A stretch of DNA of 64,000 nt from an uncultured Roseovarius sp. (GTDB lineage Bacteria > Pseudomonadota > Alphaproteobacteria > Rhodobacterales > Rhodobacteraceae), in NCBI GenBank assembly GCA_947497295.1, contig CANMFU010000002.1, forward strand, positions 558,001 to 622,000. Direction: 5' to 3'. The stretch's first letter is position 1; each line of letters starts with the position of its first letter. Shown piece by piece: positions 1 through 8,908 of this stretch. The position numbers were made by a program, and so were the translations under genes. The notes beneath the pieces were generated by a model. It was given only the letters and a program-made list of their open reading frames with translations, was not told the DNA's origin and ran no database searches.

Positions 1-10
1 TGCCGCCGGC

Positions 11-916
11 CTACCATTCGGTTGGTCCCTTGTCGGCAAAGGCGTTTACCAGAAAATCGATGAAGGCGCGCACTTTGGGCTGGGTAAACCGGCCCGGCGG
101 ATAGACTGCGTAGATGCCCTGAGTCTCGACCGGCAGATCCGGGATCACGTCCTCGACCAGACCCTTTGCCATGGCATCGGCATACAGAAAACTGGGCAAA
201 TAGGCGATGCCAAGCCCGGATATCGCGGCATTGAGCAGCGATTGGCCATCATTGACCGAGAGGCCGCCAGCGGTGCGCACCTGCCGTTTCTCGCCCGAAG
301 GCGCGGTCAGTTTCCACACAGAGCCGCCGGCCTGACTGGAATAATGCAGCAGTTTGTGCGCGTTCAGATCGTCAATCTTCGTGGGGCGCCCGTATTTGGC
401 GACATAGCCGGGCGCGGCGATCATCCGCGTGGTGGTTTCGGTCAGCTTGCGGGCGCGCAGAGTGCTGTCTTCCAGCTCGCCAATGCGGATGGCCATGTCG
501 AAGCCTTCTGAGATCAATTCGACATAGCGATTATTCAGAACCATATTTACGGATATGTCAGGAAATTCATCCAGAAAGGTGCCCAAGACCGGGCTGAGAT
601 GGTTCACCCCGAAATCAGTGGCGACCGAGATCCGCAAAAGGCCAGACGGATCGCTCTGCATCGAGCTGACCAGCGCGTCGGCCTCTCCTGCGTCGTTCAG
701 AACGCGCAGGGCGCGGTCGTAATAGGCCAGTCCGATTTCCGTCGGGCTGACACGCCGCGTTGTGCGGTTCAGCAGACGTGCGCCCAGCCGCGCTTCGAGG
801 GAGGAGACATGTTTGGACACCGCCGATTTGGAGATGCCCAGCTTGCGCGCAGCATCGGTAAAGCCGCCCTGATCCACCACTGTGGCAAAGGCTTCCATTT
901 CTGTCAGGCGATCCAT
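11..916 (-). CDS. LysR-family transcriptional regulator
   Basis: 301-aa LysR-type regulator of normal length. The N-terminal winged helix-turn-helix (about residues 1-60) has the typical helix 'AARKLGISKSAVSKHVSSLE', followed by the LysR linker and a periplasmic-binding-protein-like effector domain (about 90-295). The motif 'LLNRTTRRVSPTEIG' places it in the CrgA/DhcR-like branch that often controls a neighbouring oxidoreductase. The start ATG is at 914-916, with a weak AAGGAT upstream. The gene is transcribed to the left and its usual divergent target would lie on the right, but the next gene there (xseA) is not an obvious target. The effector is unknown. Confidence 0.93.
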   Translation of the reverse strand: MDRLTEMEAFATVVDQGGFTDAARKLGISKSAVSKHVSSLEARLGARLLNRTTRRVSPTEIGLAYYDRALRVLNDAGEADALVSSMQSDPSGLLRISVATDFGVNHLSPVLGTFLDEFPDISVNMVLNNRYVELISEGFDMAIRIGELEDSTLRARKLTETTTRMIAAPGYVAKYGRPTKIDDLNAHKLLHYSSQAGGSVWKLTAPSGEKRQVRTAGGLSVNDGQSLLNAAISGLGIAYLPSFLYADAMAKGLVEDVIPDLPVETQGIYAVYPPGRFTQPKVRAFIDFLVNAFADKGPTEW

Positions 917-1074
917 GCGAAGGCATCCTTCCGGCTATTTCTTAGCCTTCTGGTATGCGGATCAATTCAGGCACAATAGCGGCGGGGGCCTGACAATCTC
1001 GGGGTATTGCCGGTGATCGTTCGCGGCATGGAAACGCGGAAACACCTGTTTTCGAGGCGCTGCGCAAAGGGCTA

Positions 1075-2634
1075 TCAGAATAAACTGCCCTGTTCAGGTT
1101 TGGCGCTGGTGGCCTTGGGTCCTGGCTTTTTCGGGCCTGTCGTCGCTGCGCCTATTTCGATCCGGCCATCGGCAAACTCGACCTCCAGCGCGCCGACCTT
1201 TTTCGCTGCCCTGGCTGTCGTGACCAATGCACCATCAGCGCGCACCACCGCATAGCCGCGCTCCAGCGTCGCCTTGTAGCCCAAAGTCTCGCGCAGGCGG
1301 TCCAGCGCGTCGATGCGCTGGCGCCAGGCATTTGTCTGCCGCTGGGCGGCGGCGGACAGGCGCTGTGCGCTGCGGTCCAGATCGGCGCGGCGCGCAGTAA
1401 CGCCATCGCCCGGCGCACGGGCGACCAGCCGCGTAGCCAAGCCTTCCAGACGTTTGGCATCATCGCGCGTGCGGCGCATCAGCGCGCCGCCCAGCCGCTC
1501 GGATGCCGCACCCAAACGGCGGGAATCGTTGTCGATCATGCGGCGCAGGACGCCGGGGCGCAGGGCGCCGCCGGCCTCGGACAGGGCAACGCGGCGCAGT
1601 TGCACCCCCCGAATCAACGCGGCAGGCAGGCGGTCGCCCCAGACGTCCAGCCGCTGACGCGGGGTGTCCAGCAGCGCCTCAACCCGTGGCAGGGCGCGCG
1701 CCATATCGCGCAGGCGCTGGCCGCGCTGTGCCACGCCGTTCGTCAGCGCGTGGATCAGCCGCCCCTCCTGCCCATCCAGCCATGTCAGAAGCTCCAGCCG
1801 CACCGGCACGGCCAGTTCGGCGGCCGCGGTAGGCGTCGGCGCGCGTTTGTCCGAGGCATGGTCAATCAGGGTCGTATCGGTTTCGTGGCCGACGGCAGAG
1901 ATAAGGGGAATGTCGCTGGCCGCCGCTGCGCGTACGACCGCCTCCTCATTGAAGCCCCAGAGATCCTCAATCGATCCGCCGCCGCGCGCGACAATGATCA
2001 GATCGGGCCGGGGCAGCGCGCCGCCGGGCGTCATGGCGTTGAAGCCCTCGATGGCGCGGGTCACTTCGCGCGCGCAGCGTTCGCCCTGAACAGCGACGGG
2101 CCAGATCAGTACCTTGCGCGGAAACCGGTCGCGCAGTCGGTGCAGGATATCGCGAATCACCGCGCCCGAGGGCGAGGTGACAACGCCGATGATTTCGGGC
2201 AGGTAGGGCAGAGGGCGCTTGCGCTCGGACGCGAACAGCCCTTCGGCGGCCAGTGCCGCCTTGCGTTTCTCGAGCATCGCCATCAGCGCCCCGGCGCCGG
2301 CCGGTTTGATATCCTCGATGACGATCTGATATCGGGATTGGCCGGGGAACGTGGTCAGACGGCCGGTTGCGACCACCTCCATGCCCTCCTCGGGCATGAC
2401 GGGCAGGCGTCCTGCGACGCCCTTCCAGATGATGCCGTTGATGACGGCGCGATCATCCTTGAGGTCCAGATAGAGATGACCGGATTTGGGCCGCGAGACG
2501 CGCCCGACCTCGCCGCGTACGCGGACATGGCCAAATTCGGCCTCAATCAAGCGCTTGATCGCGCCCGACAGGTCCGAGACGGAAAATTCGGGGGCGTTTT
2601 CGCCCGGATGTGGATCATCGATAAGGTCAGACAT
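1075..2634 (-). CDS. xseA: Exodeoxyribonuclease VII large subunit
   Basis: 519-aa XseA, the catalytic large subunit of exonuclease VII, which degrades single-stranded DNA in the cytoplasm together with several XseB subunits. The N-terminal OB-fold (about 15-115, with 'VRVRGEVGRVSRPKSGHLY') binds DNA. The central catalytic region carries 'GVVTSPSGAVIRDI', 'ARGGGSIEDLWGFN' and 'SAVGHETDTTLIDHASDKRA', all family signatures. A long helical coiled-coil part follows. Length is normal for alphaproteobacteria. It is separated from the DJ-1/PfpI gene by about 40 bp on the same strand. xseB is not in the window. Confidence 0.97.
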   Translation of the reverse strand: MSDLIDDPHPGENAPEFSVSDLSGAIKRLIEAEFGHVRVRGEVGRVSRPKSGHLYLDLKDDRAVINGIIWKGVAGRLPVMPEEGMEVVATGRLTTFPGQSRYQIVIEDIKPAGAGALMAMLEKRKAALAAEGLFASERKRPLPYLPEIIGVVTSPSGAVIRDILHRLRDRFPRKVLIWPVAVQGERCAREVTRAIEGFNAMTPGGALPRPDLIIVARGGGSIEDLWGFNEEAVVRAAAASDIPLISAVGHETDTTLIDHASDKRAPTPTAAAELAVPVRLELLTWLDGQEGRLIHALTNGVAQRGQRLRDMARALPRVEALLDTPRQRLDVWGDRLPAALIRGVQLRRVALSEAGGALRPGVLRRMIDNDSRRLGAASERLGGALMRRTRDDAKRLEGLATRLVARAPGDGVTARRADLDRSAQRLSAAAQRQTNAWRQRIDALDRLRETLGYKATLERGYAVVRADGALVTTARAAKKVGALEVEFADGRIEIGAATTGPKKPGPKATSAKPEQGSLF

Positions 2635-2675
2635 GCCCCATCAATGCCCCATCCGGGCGCGCTTGAAAAGATGCG

Positions 2676-3236
2676 CTATGCGTCGCGGGAGGTATGCTTG
2701 CCCTCGGCAATTTCCTCGATCAGCTTGTCGCAGAAGGCGGGCAGATCATCGGGGTTGCGGCTGGTGACCAGCCCCAGATCGGTGACCACCTCCTTGTCAT
2801 GCCAGTTTGCGCCCGCGTTCTCCACGTCCTTGCGAATCGAATGATACGAGGTCATGTCGCGCCCCTTGGCGATATCGGCCTCGATCAGAAGCCATGGGGC
2901 GTGGCAGATCGCGCCGATGGGTTTTTTCGCATCCCAGAAGGCCCGGACGAATTCGACGGCATCGGGATTCGCGCGCAGAATATCGGGGTTCATCTGACCG
3001 CCGGGCAGCACGAGCGCGTCATAATCGGCGGATTTGACGGCATCAAGATTGTGATCGACCTCGACGGATTGGCCCCAGTCTCCGCCGTCCCAGCCACGGA
3101 TCTCGCCGCCCTCGGGGGCGATGACGTGAACGGTTGCGCCTGCCTCTTTGAGGGCCTTCAGGGGATGCTCAAGCTCGGATTGCTCGTAGCCATGCGTCGC
3201 CAGAATTGCCACTTTGCGTCCTGAAATATCAGCCAT
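2676..3236 (-). CDS. DJ-1/PfpI family protein (type 1 glutamine amidotransferase-like)
   Basis: 186-aa protein of the PfpI/YhbO branch of the DJ-1 superfamily, whose members are variously described as peptidases, deglycases or glyoxalases. The nucleophile elbow 'AICHAPWLL' gives the candidate catalytic pair Cys111-His112, and 'GYEQSELEHPL' carries the acidic partner. An in-frame ATG at 3251 exists, but ATG at 3236 is preceded by AAGGAAACGCA, a good ribosome site, so it is taken as the start. The gene diverges from purD with about 135 bp between starts. The true substrate cannot be inferred from sequence; a stress-protection role is the usual assignment. Confidence 0.9.
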   Translation of the reverse strand: MADISGRKVAILATHGYEQSELEHPLKALKEAGATVHVIAPEGGEIRGWDGGDWGQSVEVDHNLDAVKSADYDALVLPGGQMNPDILRANPDAVEFVRAFWDAKKPIGAICHAPWLLIEADIAKGRDMTSYHSIRKDVENAGANWHDKEVVTDLGLVTSRNPDDLPAFCDKLIEEIAEGKHTSRDA

Positions 3237-3371
3237 TGCGTTTCCTTTCATGTCTTGGTGTCTTCTGATGCCTCAACGCGTGCCCCGCGTCCGCGTTCCA
3301 TTGCGCCTGCTTGCCTGCGCGGAACCTTGCGCCTAATGAGGTCGCGCAAGTGCAGACAGCAGGAGAGTGGC

Positions 3372-4637
3372 ATGAACATCTTGATCCTTGGCAGTGGCGG
3401 GCGCGAACACAGCCTTGCATGGGCCGCGCTGCAGAACCCCAAATGCGACCGTCTGATCGTGGCGCCGGGCAATGCCGGGATCGCGGCCATCGCCGAATGC
3501 GCGTCCCGGCTGGATATCATGAACCCCGGCGCGGTGGTGACGTTCGCTGAGCAGGAAGCGATCGATTTTGTCATCATCGGCCCCGAGGCACCGCTGGCCG
3601 CCGGTGTGGCCGACCGCCTGCGCGAGGCGGGCGTGCTGACCTTCGGGCCATCGAAAGCAGCGGCGCAGCTCGAGGCATCGAAACGCTTTACCAAGGAAAT
3701 CTGCGACGCCTGCAATGCGCCGACCGCCGGCTATGGCCATTTCACCGATGCGGCTGCGGCGCAGGATTATGTTACCGCCCAAGGCGCGCCCATCGTGGTC
3801 AAGGCGGACGGTCTGGCTGCCGGCAAGGGCGTCATCATCGCCGAGACGGTCGAGGAGGCGCACGCCGCCATCGACGACATGTTCGGCGGCGCCTTTGGCG
3901 GGGCCGGCGCCGAGGTGGTGATTGAGGAATTCATGGAAGGCGAGGAGGCTTCGCTGTTTGTCCTCTGCGATGGGGAAAACATCCTGTCCATCGGCTCCGC
4001 GCAGGATCACAAGCGCGTGGGTGAGGGCGATACCGGGCCAAATACCGGTGGCATGGGTGCCTATTCGCCTGCGCCCGTCCTCACGCCCGACATCGAAGCG
4101 CGCGCAATGGATGACATCGTGCGCCCCACCATCGCTGAAATGGCCAGACGCGGGATGCCGTTTCAGGGCGTGCTCTACGTCGGGCTGATGATACAGAACG
4201 GCCAGCCGCGTCTGGTGGAATACAATGTGCGTTTTGGCGATCCCGAATGCCAGGTGCTGATGATGCGCCTTGGCGCGCAGGCGCTGGACTTGATGCACGC
4301 GTCCGCCGACGGGCGGCTGGACCAGACGGGCGTGACATGGGCCGAGGATCACGCGCTCTGCGTTGTCATGGCGGCGAATGGCTATCCCGGCGACTATGCC
4401 AAGGGCAGCGTCATAGGCGGGCTGGAGGATTCTCCGTCAGACAGCTTCAACATGGTGTTTCATGCCGGAACCGCTACGAAGGATGGCAAGATCACCGCAG
4501 CGGGCGGACGTGTTTTGGGCGTCACTGCGCGCGGCGCTACCCTGCGCGAAGCGGCAGACCGCGCTTACGGCATGGTGGACCGGATCGACTGGCCCGAAGG
4601 GTTCTGCCGCCGCGACATCGGCTGGCGCGCGCTGTGA
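3372..4637 (+). CDS. purD: Phosphoribosylamine-glycine ligase
   Basis: 421-aa PurD (GAR synthetase), an ATP-grasp ligase joining 5-phosphoribosylamine and glycine in purine synthesis. The N-terminus 'MNILILGSGGREHSLAWAL'-like block is diagnostic; 'IVVKADGLAAGKGVIIAET' is the ATP-grasp core, and 'FGDPECQ' carries metal ligands. The open frame extends upstream to 3255, but ATG at 3372 follows a CAGGAGAGTGG ribosome site and begins the conserved domain, so it is chosen. The stop overlaps the GTG start of the bestrophin-like gene by 3 to 4 bases, indicating translational coupling. Confidence 0.97.
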   Translation: MNILILGSGGREHSLAWAALQNPKCDRLIVAPGNAGIAAIAECASRLDIMNPGAVVTFAEQEAIDFVIIGPEAPLAAGVADRLREAGVLTFGPSKAAAQLEASKRFTKEICDACNAPTAGYGHFTDAAAAQDYVTAQGAPIVVKADGLAAGKGVIIAETVEEAHAAIDDMFGGAFGGAGAEVVIEEFMEGEEASLFVLCDGENILSIGSAQDHKRVGEGDTGPNTGGMGAYSPAPVLTPDIEARAMDDIVRPTIAEMARRGMPFQGVLYVGLMIQNGQPRLVEYNVRFGDPECQVLMMRLGAQALDLMHASADGRLDQTGVTWAEDHALCVVMAANGYPGDYAKGSVIGGLEDSPSDSFNMVFHAGTATKDGKITAAGGRVLGVTARGATLREAADRAYGMVDRIDWPEGFCRRDIGWRAL

Positions 4638-5515
4638 TCATTCGGGACAAACCGGGGCTGCTGCAACTGCTGTTTTCGATGCGCGGTTCGGTCCTGCCAA
4701 AGATCCTGCCGCGGGTGGCGTTTGTCACCGCCTTTGCCGCCGGGCTGGTCTGGCTTGACCAGACTTACCTGCCGCTGCCGCATACCAATGCCGCGCCGTT
4801 CGCGGTTTTCGGAATCGCGCTGTCGCTGTTTTTGGGCTTTCGCAACAACGCCGCGCATGACCGCTGGTGGGAGGGGCGCAAGCTGTGGGGGCAGTTGATT
4901 GCAGACATGCGCGCCTTGTCGCGCGAGGTCGAGATTTTCCTGCCCGAGCGCGAGGACCGGCACCGCGTGCTGATGCTTGCGCTGGGTTTCATCCACGCGC
5001 ACCGGCTGAACCTGCGGAAGTTACCGCCAAAATCCGCCCCCCTCAATTGGCTGAACGTCGAAGATCTGGCGACGCCGCATCCGCCCTGCACCAAGCTGAA
5101 CCAGATGACCGAGGTTGTCGCCAGCGCCGCACCCGACGGGTTTGCCCGCCGCGCTCTGGCCGAACGTCTGGCCTCCATCGCGCTGGCGCAGGCCGGGTGC
5201 GAGCGGATCGCGACAACGCCGCTGCCCTATGTTTATTCGTTGCTGATTTTCCGCACGACGTATCTGTATTGCGGGCTGATTCCGTTTGGTCTGATCGAAA
5301 CGGCAGGCTGGCTGTCGCCGGTATTCGTGGCAATCATGGCCTATATCTTTATCGGCCTTGCGGAAGTGACCGAGGAGCTGGCTCATCCGTTTGGCGAGAC
5401 GGTGAATGGTCTGCCGCTGGATGCGATGTGCCGCACGATCGAAATCAGTCTGGCACCGCATCTGGACATGCCTGCGCCTGCGCCGTTGAAGGCGGACCGG
5501 TTTTATTTAAGCTAA
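4634..5515 (+). CDS. Bestrophin-like ion channel (UPF0187)
   Basis: 293-aa integral membrane protein of the bestrophin/YneE family; characterised members are chloride or monovalent-cation channels. The signature 'FLGFRNNAAHDRWWEGRKLWG' region (about residues 60-80) and the C-terminal 'EVTEELAHPFG' (Ca-clasp-like region in eukaryotic bestrophins) are clear. Hydrophobic segments occur near residues 22-40, 45-62 and 205-245. There is no ATG at the right place; GTG at 4634 in the sequence GTGA overlaps the purD stop and begins the typical 'VIIRDKPGLLQLLF' N-terminus. It ends shortly before a strong hairpin. Confidence 0.88.
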   Translation: MIIRDKPGLLQLLFSMRGSVLPKILPRVAFVTAFAAGLVWLDQTYLPLPHTNAAPFAVFGIALSLFLGFRNNAAHDRWWEGRKLWGQLIADMRALSREVEIFLPEREDRHRVLMLALGFIHAHRLNLRKLPPKSAPLNWLNVEDLATPHPPCTKLNQMTEVVASAAPDGFARRALAERLASIALAQAGCERIATTPLPYVYSLLIFRTTYLYCGLIPFGLIETAGWLSPVFVAIMAYIFIGLAEVTEELAHPFGETVNGLPLDAMCRTIEISLAPHLDMPAPAPLKADRFYLS

Positions 5516-5541
5516 AGCGCTGCGCTGCAAGTGGCGGCCAA

Positions 5542-5566
5542 GGGCGCAGTGTCAGGCACTGCGCCC
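5542..5566. terminator. Hairpin between convergent genes (probable bidirectional terminator)
   Basis: A perfect 10-bp stem GGGCGCAGTG / CACTGCGCCC with a 5-nt loop TCAGG sits between the convergent bestrophin and ferredoxin genes. No long T-run follows on either strand, so termination strength is uncertain. Confidence 0.6.
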
Positions 5567-5594
5567 CGGTCCGAAGCGTGTCATGGGCTGAAAA

Positions 5595-6029
<435 letters not shown>

Positions 6030-6043
6030 CTATTTTTGTTCTT

Positions 6044-6415
6044 ATGAAGAATCGTGTTTACGCCCCGCCCCGCCACCCCGACGACTGGCCTCGCCCGCCC
6101 AGCGCCGTGGTGGCAGAGCGGCTGAATCTGCCGCCCACTGGCGCGCGGGTGACGGTGGCGGGGCTGGTGATCTTGCGCCAGCGGCCCGGCACCGCCAATG
6201 GTACAATTTTCCTGACGCTTGAGGATGAGACGGGCGTCGTCAACGTGATTGTCTGGCGCAAGATGTATGAACGGTTCCGCCGCGCCGTGATCGCCGGGCG
6301 GCTGTTGCGCGTGACGGGCCGGGTGCAGCGCGACAATAACGTGGTACACGTGCTGGCCGAAGAGATCGAGGATATCTCGCCCCTTCTGGATGAATTGCTG
6401 CGCGTTGAGGGCTGA
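6044..6415 (+). CDS. Orphan OB-fold protein resembling the DnaE2 C-terminus
   Basis: 123-aa protein made almost entirely of one nucleic-acid-binding OB-fold (tRNA_anti type). The stretch 'VTVAGLVILRQRPGTANGTI' followed by 'FLTLEDETGVVNVIVW' closely matches the C-terminal OB domain of error-prone polymerase DnaE2 as I know it, including the 'HVLAEEIEDIS' end. No polymerase sequence precedes it: the frame upstream of ATG 6044 is a short unrelated stretch starting at 5951. It may be a domain left after loss of dnaE2, or a free-standing ssDNA-binding accessory. It converges on the flavoprotein gene with 7 bp between them. Confidence 0.7.
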   Translation: MKNRVYAPPRHPDDWPRPPSAVVAERLNLPPTGARVTVAGLVILRQRPGTANGTIFLTLEDETGVVNVIVWRKMYERFRRAVIAGRLLRVTGRVQRDNNVVHVLAEEIEDISPLLDELLRVEG

Positions 6416-6422
6416 GGCGCGC

Positions 6423-7868
6423 TTACCCGCCCGGCCCGCAATCAATGCTGCGCAGTGGCGGTTTCGGCCCCATGCCCAGCGCCCGCGCCGTATTGCGCAG
6501 CCCGGTGCGCAGGCCTTCCTCCAGAGTGGGATGGTAGAACGGATGCTCCAGAATCTGGTCCACGGTCAGGCCGCTCTCGATCGCCCATGCCAACAGGTGG
6601 CCGATATGCTCAGCCGCCGGGCCGAACATCTCGGCGCCCAACAGGCGCCCAGTCTTGCGTGCCGCGTAAAGCCGGAGAATCCCGGAGTTAACGCCCATGA
6701 CGCGGGCGCGGCCCTGATCAGCGAAATCAACTTCGCCGGTGGCGAAGTCCGTGGCCTCCTCGGTCAGGTCGGCGTGGCTGGCGCCGATCATGGCGATCTG
6801 CGGCTCGCAAAACACGATGCTCAGCGGCGTGCGGCGCGCCTTGCGATAAACCTGCGGCACCCGCGCGGCATTCTTGCCCGCGATGCGGCCCTCGTCGGCG
6901 GCCTCGTGCAGCAGGGGCAGATCGGCGCTGGCATCACCGGCCATAAAGATATGACTGTCGCCAACCTGCATCGACAGCGGATCAAAGATGGGCGACCCCT
7001 TTTCATCGCGCGGCAGTGACGTCGCATCAAGGTTCAGCTTGTCCACATTCGGACGCCGCCCGGTGGCGGCGATCAGCACGTCAAAGCGCTCCTCATGCTC
7101 CGTTGCGTCATCATCATCCGCATCGGACCAGCGCACGACCACCTCGTCGCCGTCACGTTCGACCTTGCTGTCGGCATGCCAATGAGCGGGAAACTCCTGC
7201 TCGAAAACACCCGCAGCATAGCTGCGCACGTCCTCATCCGAAATCGGGCCGACGGCATGATCACGCCCGAACACCCGCACGCGCACACCAAGGCGATGCA
7301 GCGCCTGGCCCAGTTCCAGACCGATGACCCCGGCACCAAAAACGGCGGCGGATTTCGGCAGATCGTGCCAATCAAAAATATCGTCGCTGGTCATCAGCAG
7401 ATCGCCCGCCCCCTCCAGCGGCTTGGCAATGTTGGTGCGTGACCCGGTGGCGATGACGATGGCGCGGGCGGTGAGGGTGCCGCCGCCCGACAATTTCAGC
7501 GTGTGATCATCCACAAAGGTTGCATATTCGCGGATCACGTGCCGGTCGGGAAATCCCTTGACTTCATCCACCGCAAAACCGACAAACCGGTCCCTTTCGT
7601 CGCGCAGTCGCTTCATCACTGCGGCGCCGTCGATTCGGGGCGGATTGGCACGAATGCCAAAACGTTCGGTATCGCGCATCCCTTGGGCGATATTCGCGGC
7701 GGCGATCAGCAGCTTTGACGGCATGCAGCCAACCCGCGCGCAAGTGGTGCCCAGTGGCCCGCCGTCGATCAGCGCGATACTGTCAGTTTGCTTGGCCGCC
7801 TCACGATAGGCCACCATACCCGCCGTGCCCGCGCCGAGAACAGCGACGTCAACATCAAATTCGCTCAT
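6423..7868 (-). CDS. Dihydrolipoyl dehydrogenase-like FAD disulfide oxidoreductase
   Basis: 481-aa class I pyridine nucleotide-disulfide oxidoreductase. Domains: FAD-binding 'VAVLGAGTAGMVAYREA', redox disulfide Cys43/Cys48 in 'GTTCARVGCMPSKLL', NAD-binding 'AAVFGAGVIGLELGQAL', second FAD motif 'IFMAGDAS', and a C-terminal dimer interface with the catalytic His-Glu in 'HPFYHPTLEEGL'. No lipoyl domain and no 2-oxoacid dehydrogenase genes are adjacent, so this is not the housekeeping PDH or OGDH E3. The 'HPTLEE' version differs from the canonical HAHPTLSE, pointing to the Lpd-like side branch. Substrate unknown; lipoamide, a low-molecular thiol or a metal ion are possible. Confidence 0.85.
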   Translation of the reverse strand: MSEFDVDVAVLGAGTAGMVAYREAAKQTDSIALIDGGPLGTTCARVGCMPSKLLIAAANIAQGMRDTERFGIRANPPRIDGAAVMKRLRDERDRFVGFAVDEVKGFPDRHVIREYATFVDDHTLKLSGGGTLTARAIVIATGSRTNIAKPLEGAGDLLMTSDDIFDWHDLPKSAAVFGAGVIGLELGQALHRLGVRVRVFGRDHAVGPISDEDVRSYAAGVFEQEFPAHWHADSKVERDGDEVVVRWSDADDDDATEHEERFDVLIAATGRRPNVDKLNLDATSLPRDEKGSPIFDPLSMQVGDSHIFMAGDASADLPLLHEAADEGRIAGKNAARVPQVYRKARRTPLSIVFCEPQIAMIGASHADLTEEATDFATGEVDFADQGRARVMGVNSGILRLYAARKTGRLLGAEMFGPAAEHIGHLLAWAIESGLTVDQILEHPFYHPTLEEGLRTGLRNTARALGMGPKPPLRSIDCGPGG

Positions 7869-7943
7869 GGAACATTCCTTTTGCTTTATCGCTCAACGCA
7901 GCAGAGCATGGTTTCGTTGCCAACCGCCAGATAAACGCTCAGA

Positions 7944-8822
7944 TCACTTCTCAAACAGCCGTGCGGCGTCGAATATACTGTCCAGCCGCTCGTAGCGCGC
8001 GCGCGTCTCGGGCCAGTTCGCCTCTTGCGTGGCCGCGATCAGCGCTTCCAGTAGCATCATCGTCGAGGTGTTGCTGTCCCAGGCGGATGGAATCTGCGTC
8101 CAGCAATGAAAGGCGTGCGTTGCATGGGCCGCCGCCGGGCTGGCCCATTGATCGGTGATCAGAATCACGGCGACACCGCGTTCCGATGCCAGTTGCGCAA
8201 GGCGCAGCAGGTTCGTTTCATACCGGCGCATGTCAAACAGCAGCAGCACGTCGCCCTCGGCCATGTCCAGCACATAATGCGGCCATGTGGCCGAACTTGA
8301 GGTCATGTGCGTGATGCGCCTGCGCACCGCCTGAAAATGGGTAAACGCATAATCCGCCAACGCCCGGCTGATGCGCCCGCCAACGACGTAGAGCCGCCTT
8401 TCGGTATCGGCCAGCAGCTGGGTTGCGCTGTCGAATTGCGCGCTGTCGATATTGGCCAGCGTCTGCTCAATATTATCGCCGACGGCGGTGGCAAACCGGT
8501 TCAGCAGATGCGATTCAGGCACCTCGCTGGCCCATTGATCACGGCGCTGGGTGGGGCCAGAGGCCTTGGCCTCAAGCTCGGCCAGCAGGGCCTGCTGAAA
8601 CTGCGGATAGCCCTTGAACCCCAGCTTTTGCACCAGCCGCGCCAGAGTGGGCGTCGAGACGTCTGCATTGCCCGCGGCAATGGTGATCGAGGCCAGGCCG
8701 GCAGCCGGATAATTGTCCAGCAGCGCCTGCGCGAATTTACGTTCCGAAACGGTCAGCGCGCCATAATGCGCGCGGATCGCCTCGCGCACGGTACGCCCGG
8801 CTGATGAGGAGGTCTGGCTCAT
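7944..8822 (-). CDS. MurR/RpiR-family transcriptional regulator
   Basis: 292-aa regulator with an N-terminal RpiR-type helix-turn-helix (about 15-90, 'TIAAGNADVSTPTLARLVQK') and a C-terminal SIS domain (about 120-260, 'LYVVGGRISRALADYAFTHF', 'LLLFDMRRYETNLLRLAQLA'). SIS domains bind phosphosugars in classic members, but RpiR proteins next to amino-compound genes sense other ligands. ATG at 8822 has GGAG upstream and is preferred over ATG at 8873. It diverges from the amidohydrolase-TRAP-GS operon with about 85 bp between starts, so it most likely controls that operon. Confidence 0.9.
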   Translation of the reverse strand: MSQTSSSAGRTVREAIRAHYGALTVSERKFAQALLDNYPAAGLASITIAAGNADVSTPTLARLVQKLGFKGYPQFQQALLAELEAKASGPTQRRDQWASEVPESHLLNRFATAVGDNIEQTLANIDSAQFDSATQLLADTERRLYVVGGRISRALADYAFTHFQAVRRRITHMTSSSATWPHYVLDMAEGDVLLLFDMRRYETNLLRLAQLASERGVAVILITDQWASPAAAHATHAFHCWTQIPSAWDSNTSTMMLLEALIAATQEANWPETRARYERLDSIFDAARLFEK

Positions 8823-8908
8823 GGCAGGTTTCTCCGAAACAGGTCTGAGAAGATATTGACAGAAAATCCGCAACGTGGAAACATCTTTCCAAAGGGTGAG
8901 GGGATGTC

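Noticed and set aside
1600..2844. 414-codon open frame opposite xseA
   Set aside because: Antisense shadow of a well-supported gene; no ribosome site and unnatural composition.
6423..7868. Mercuric reductase as an identity for the flavoprotein
   Set aside because: The C-terminal vicinal cysteines and N-terminal HMA domain of MerA are absent; the Lpd-like active site His-Glu is present instead.
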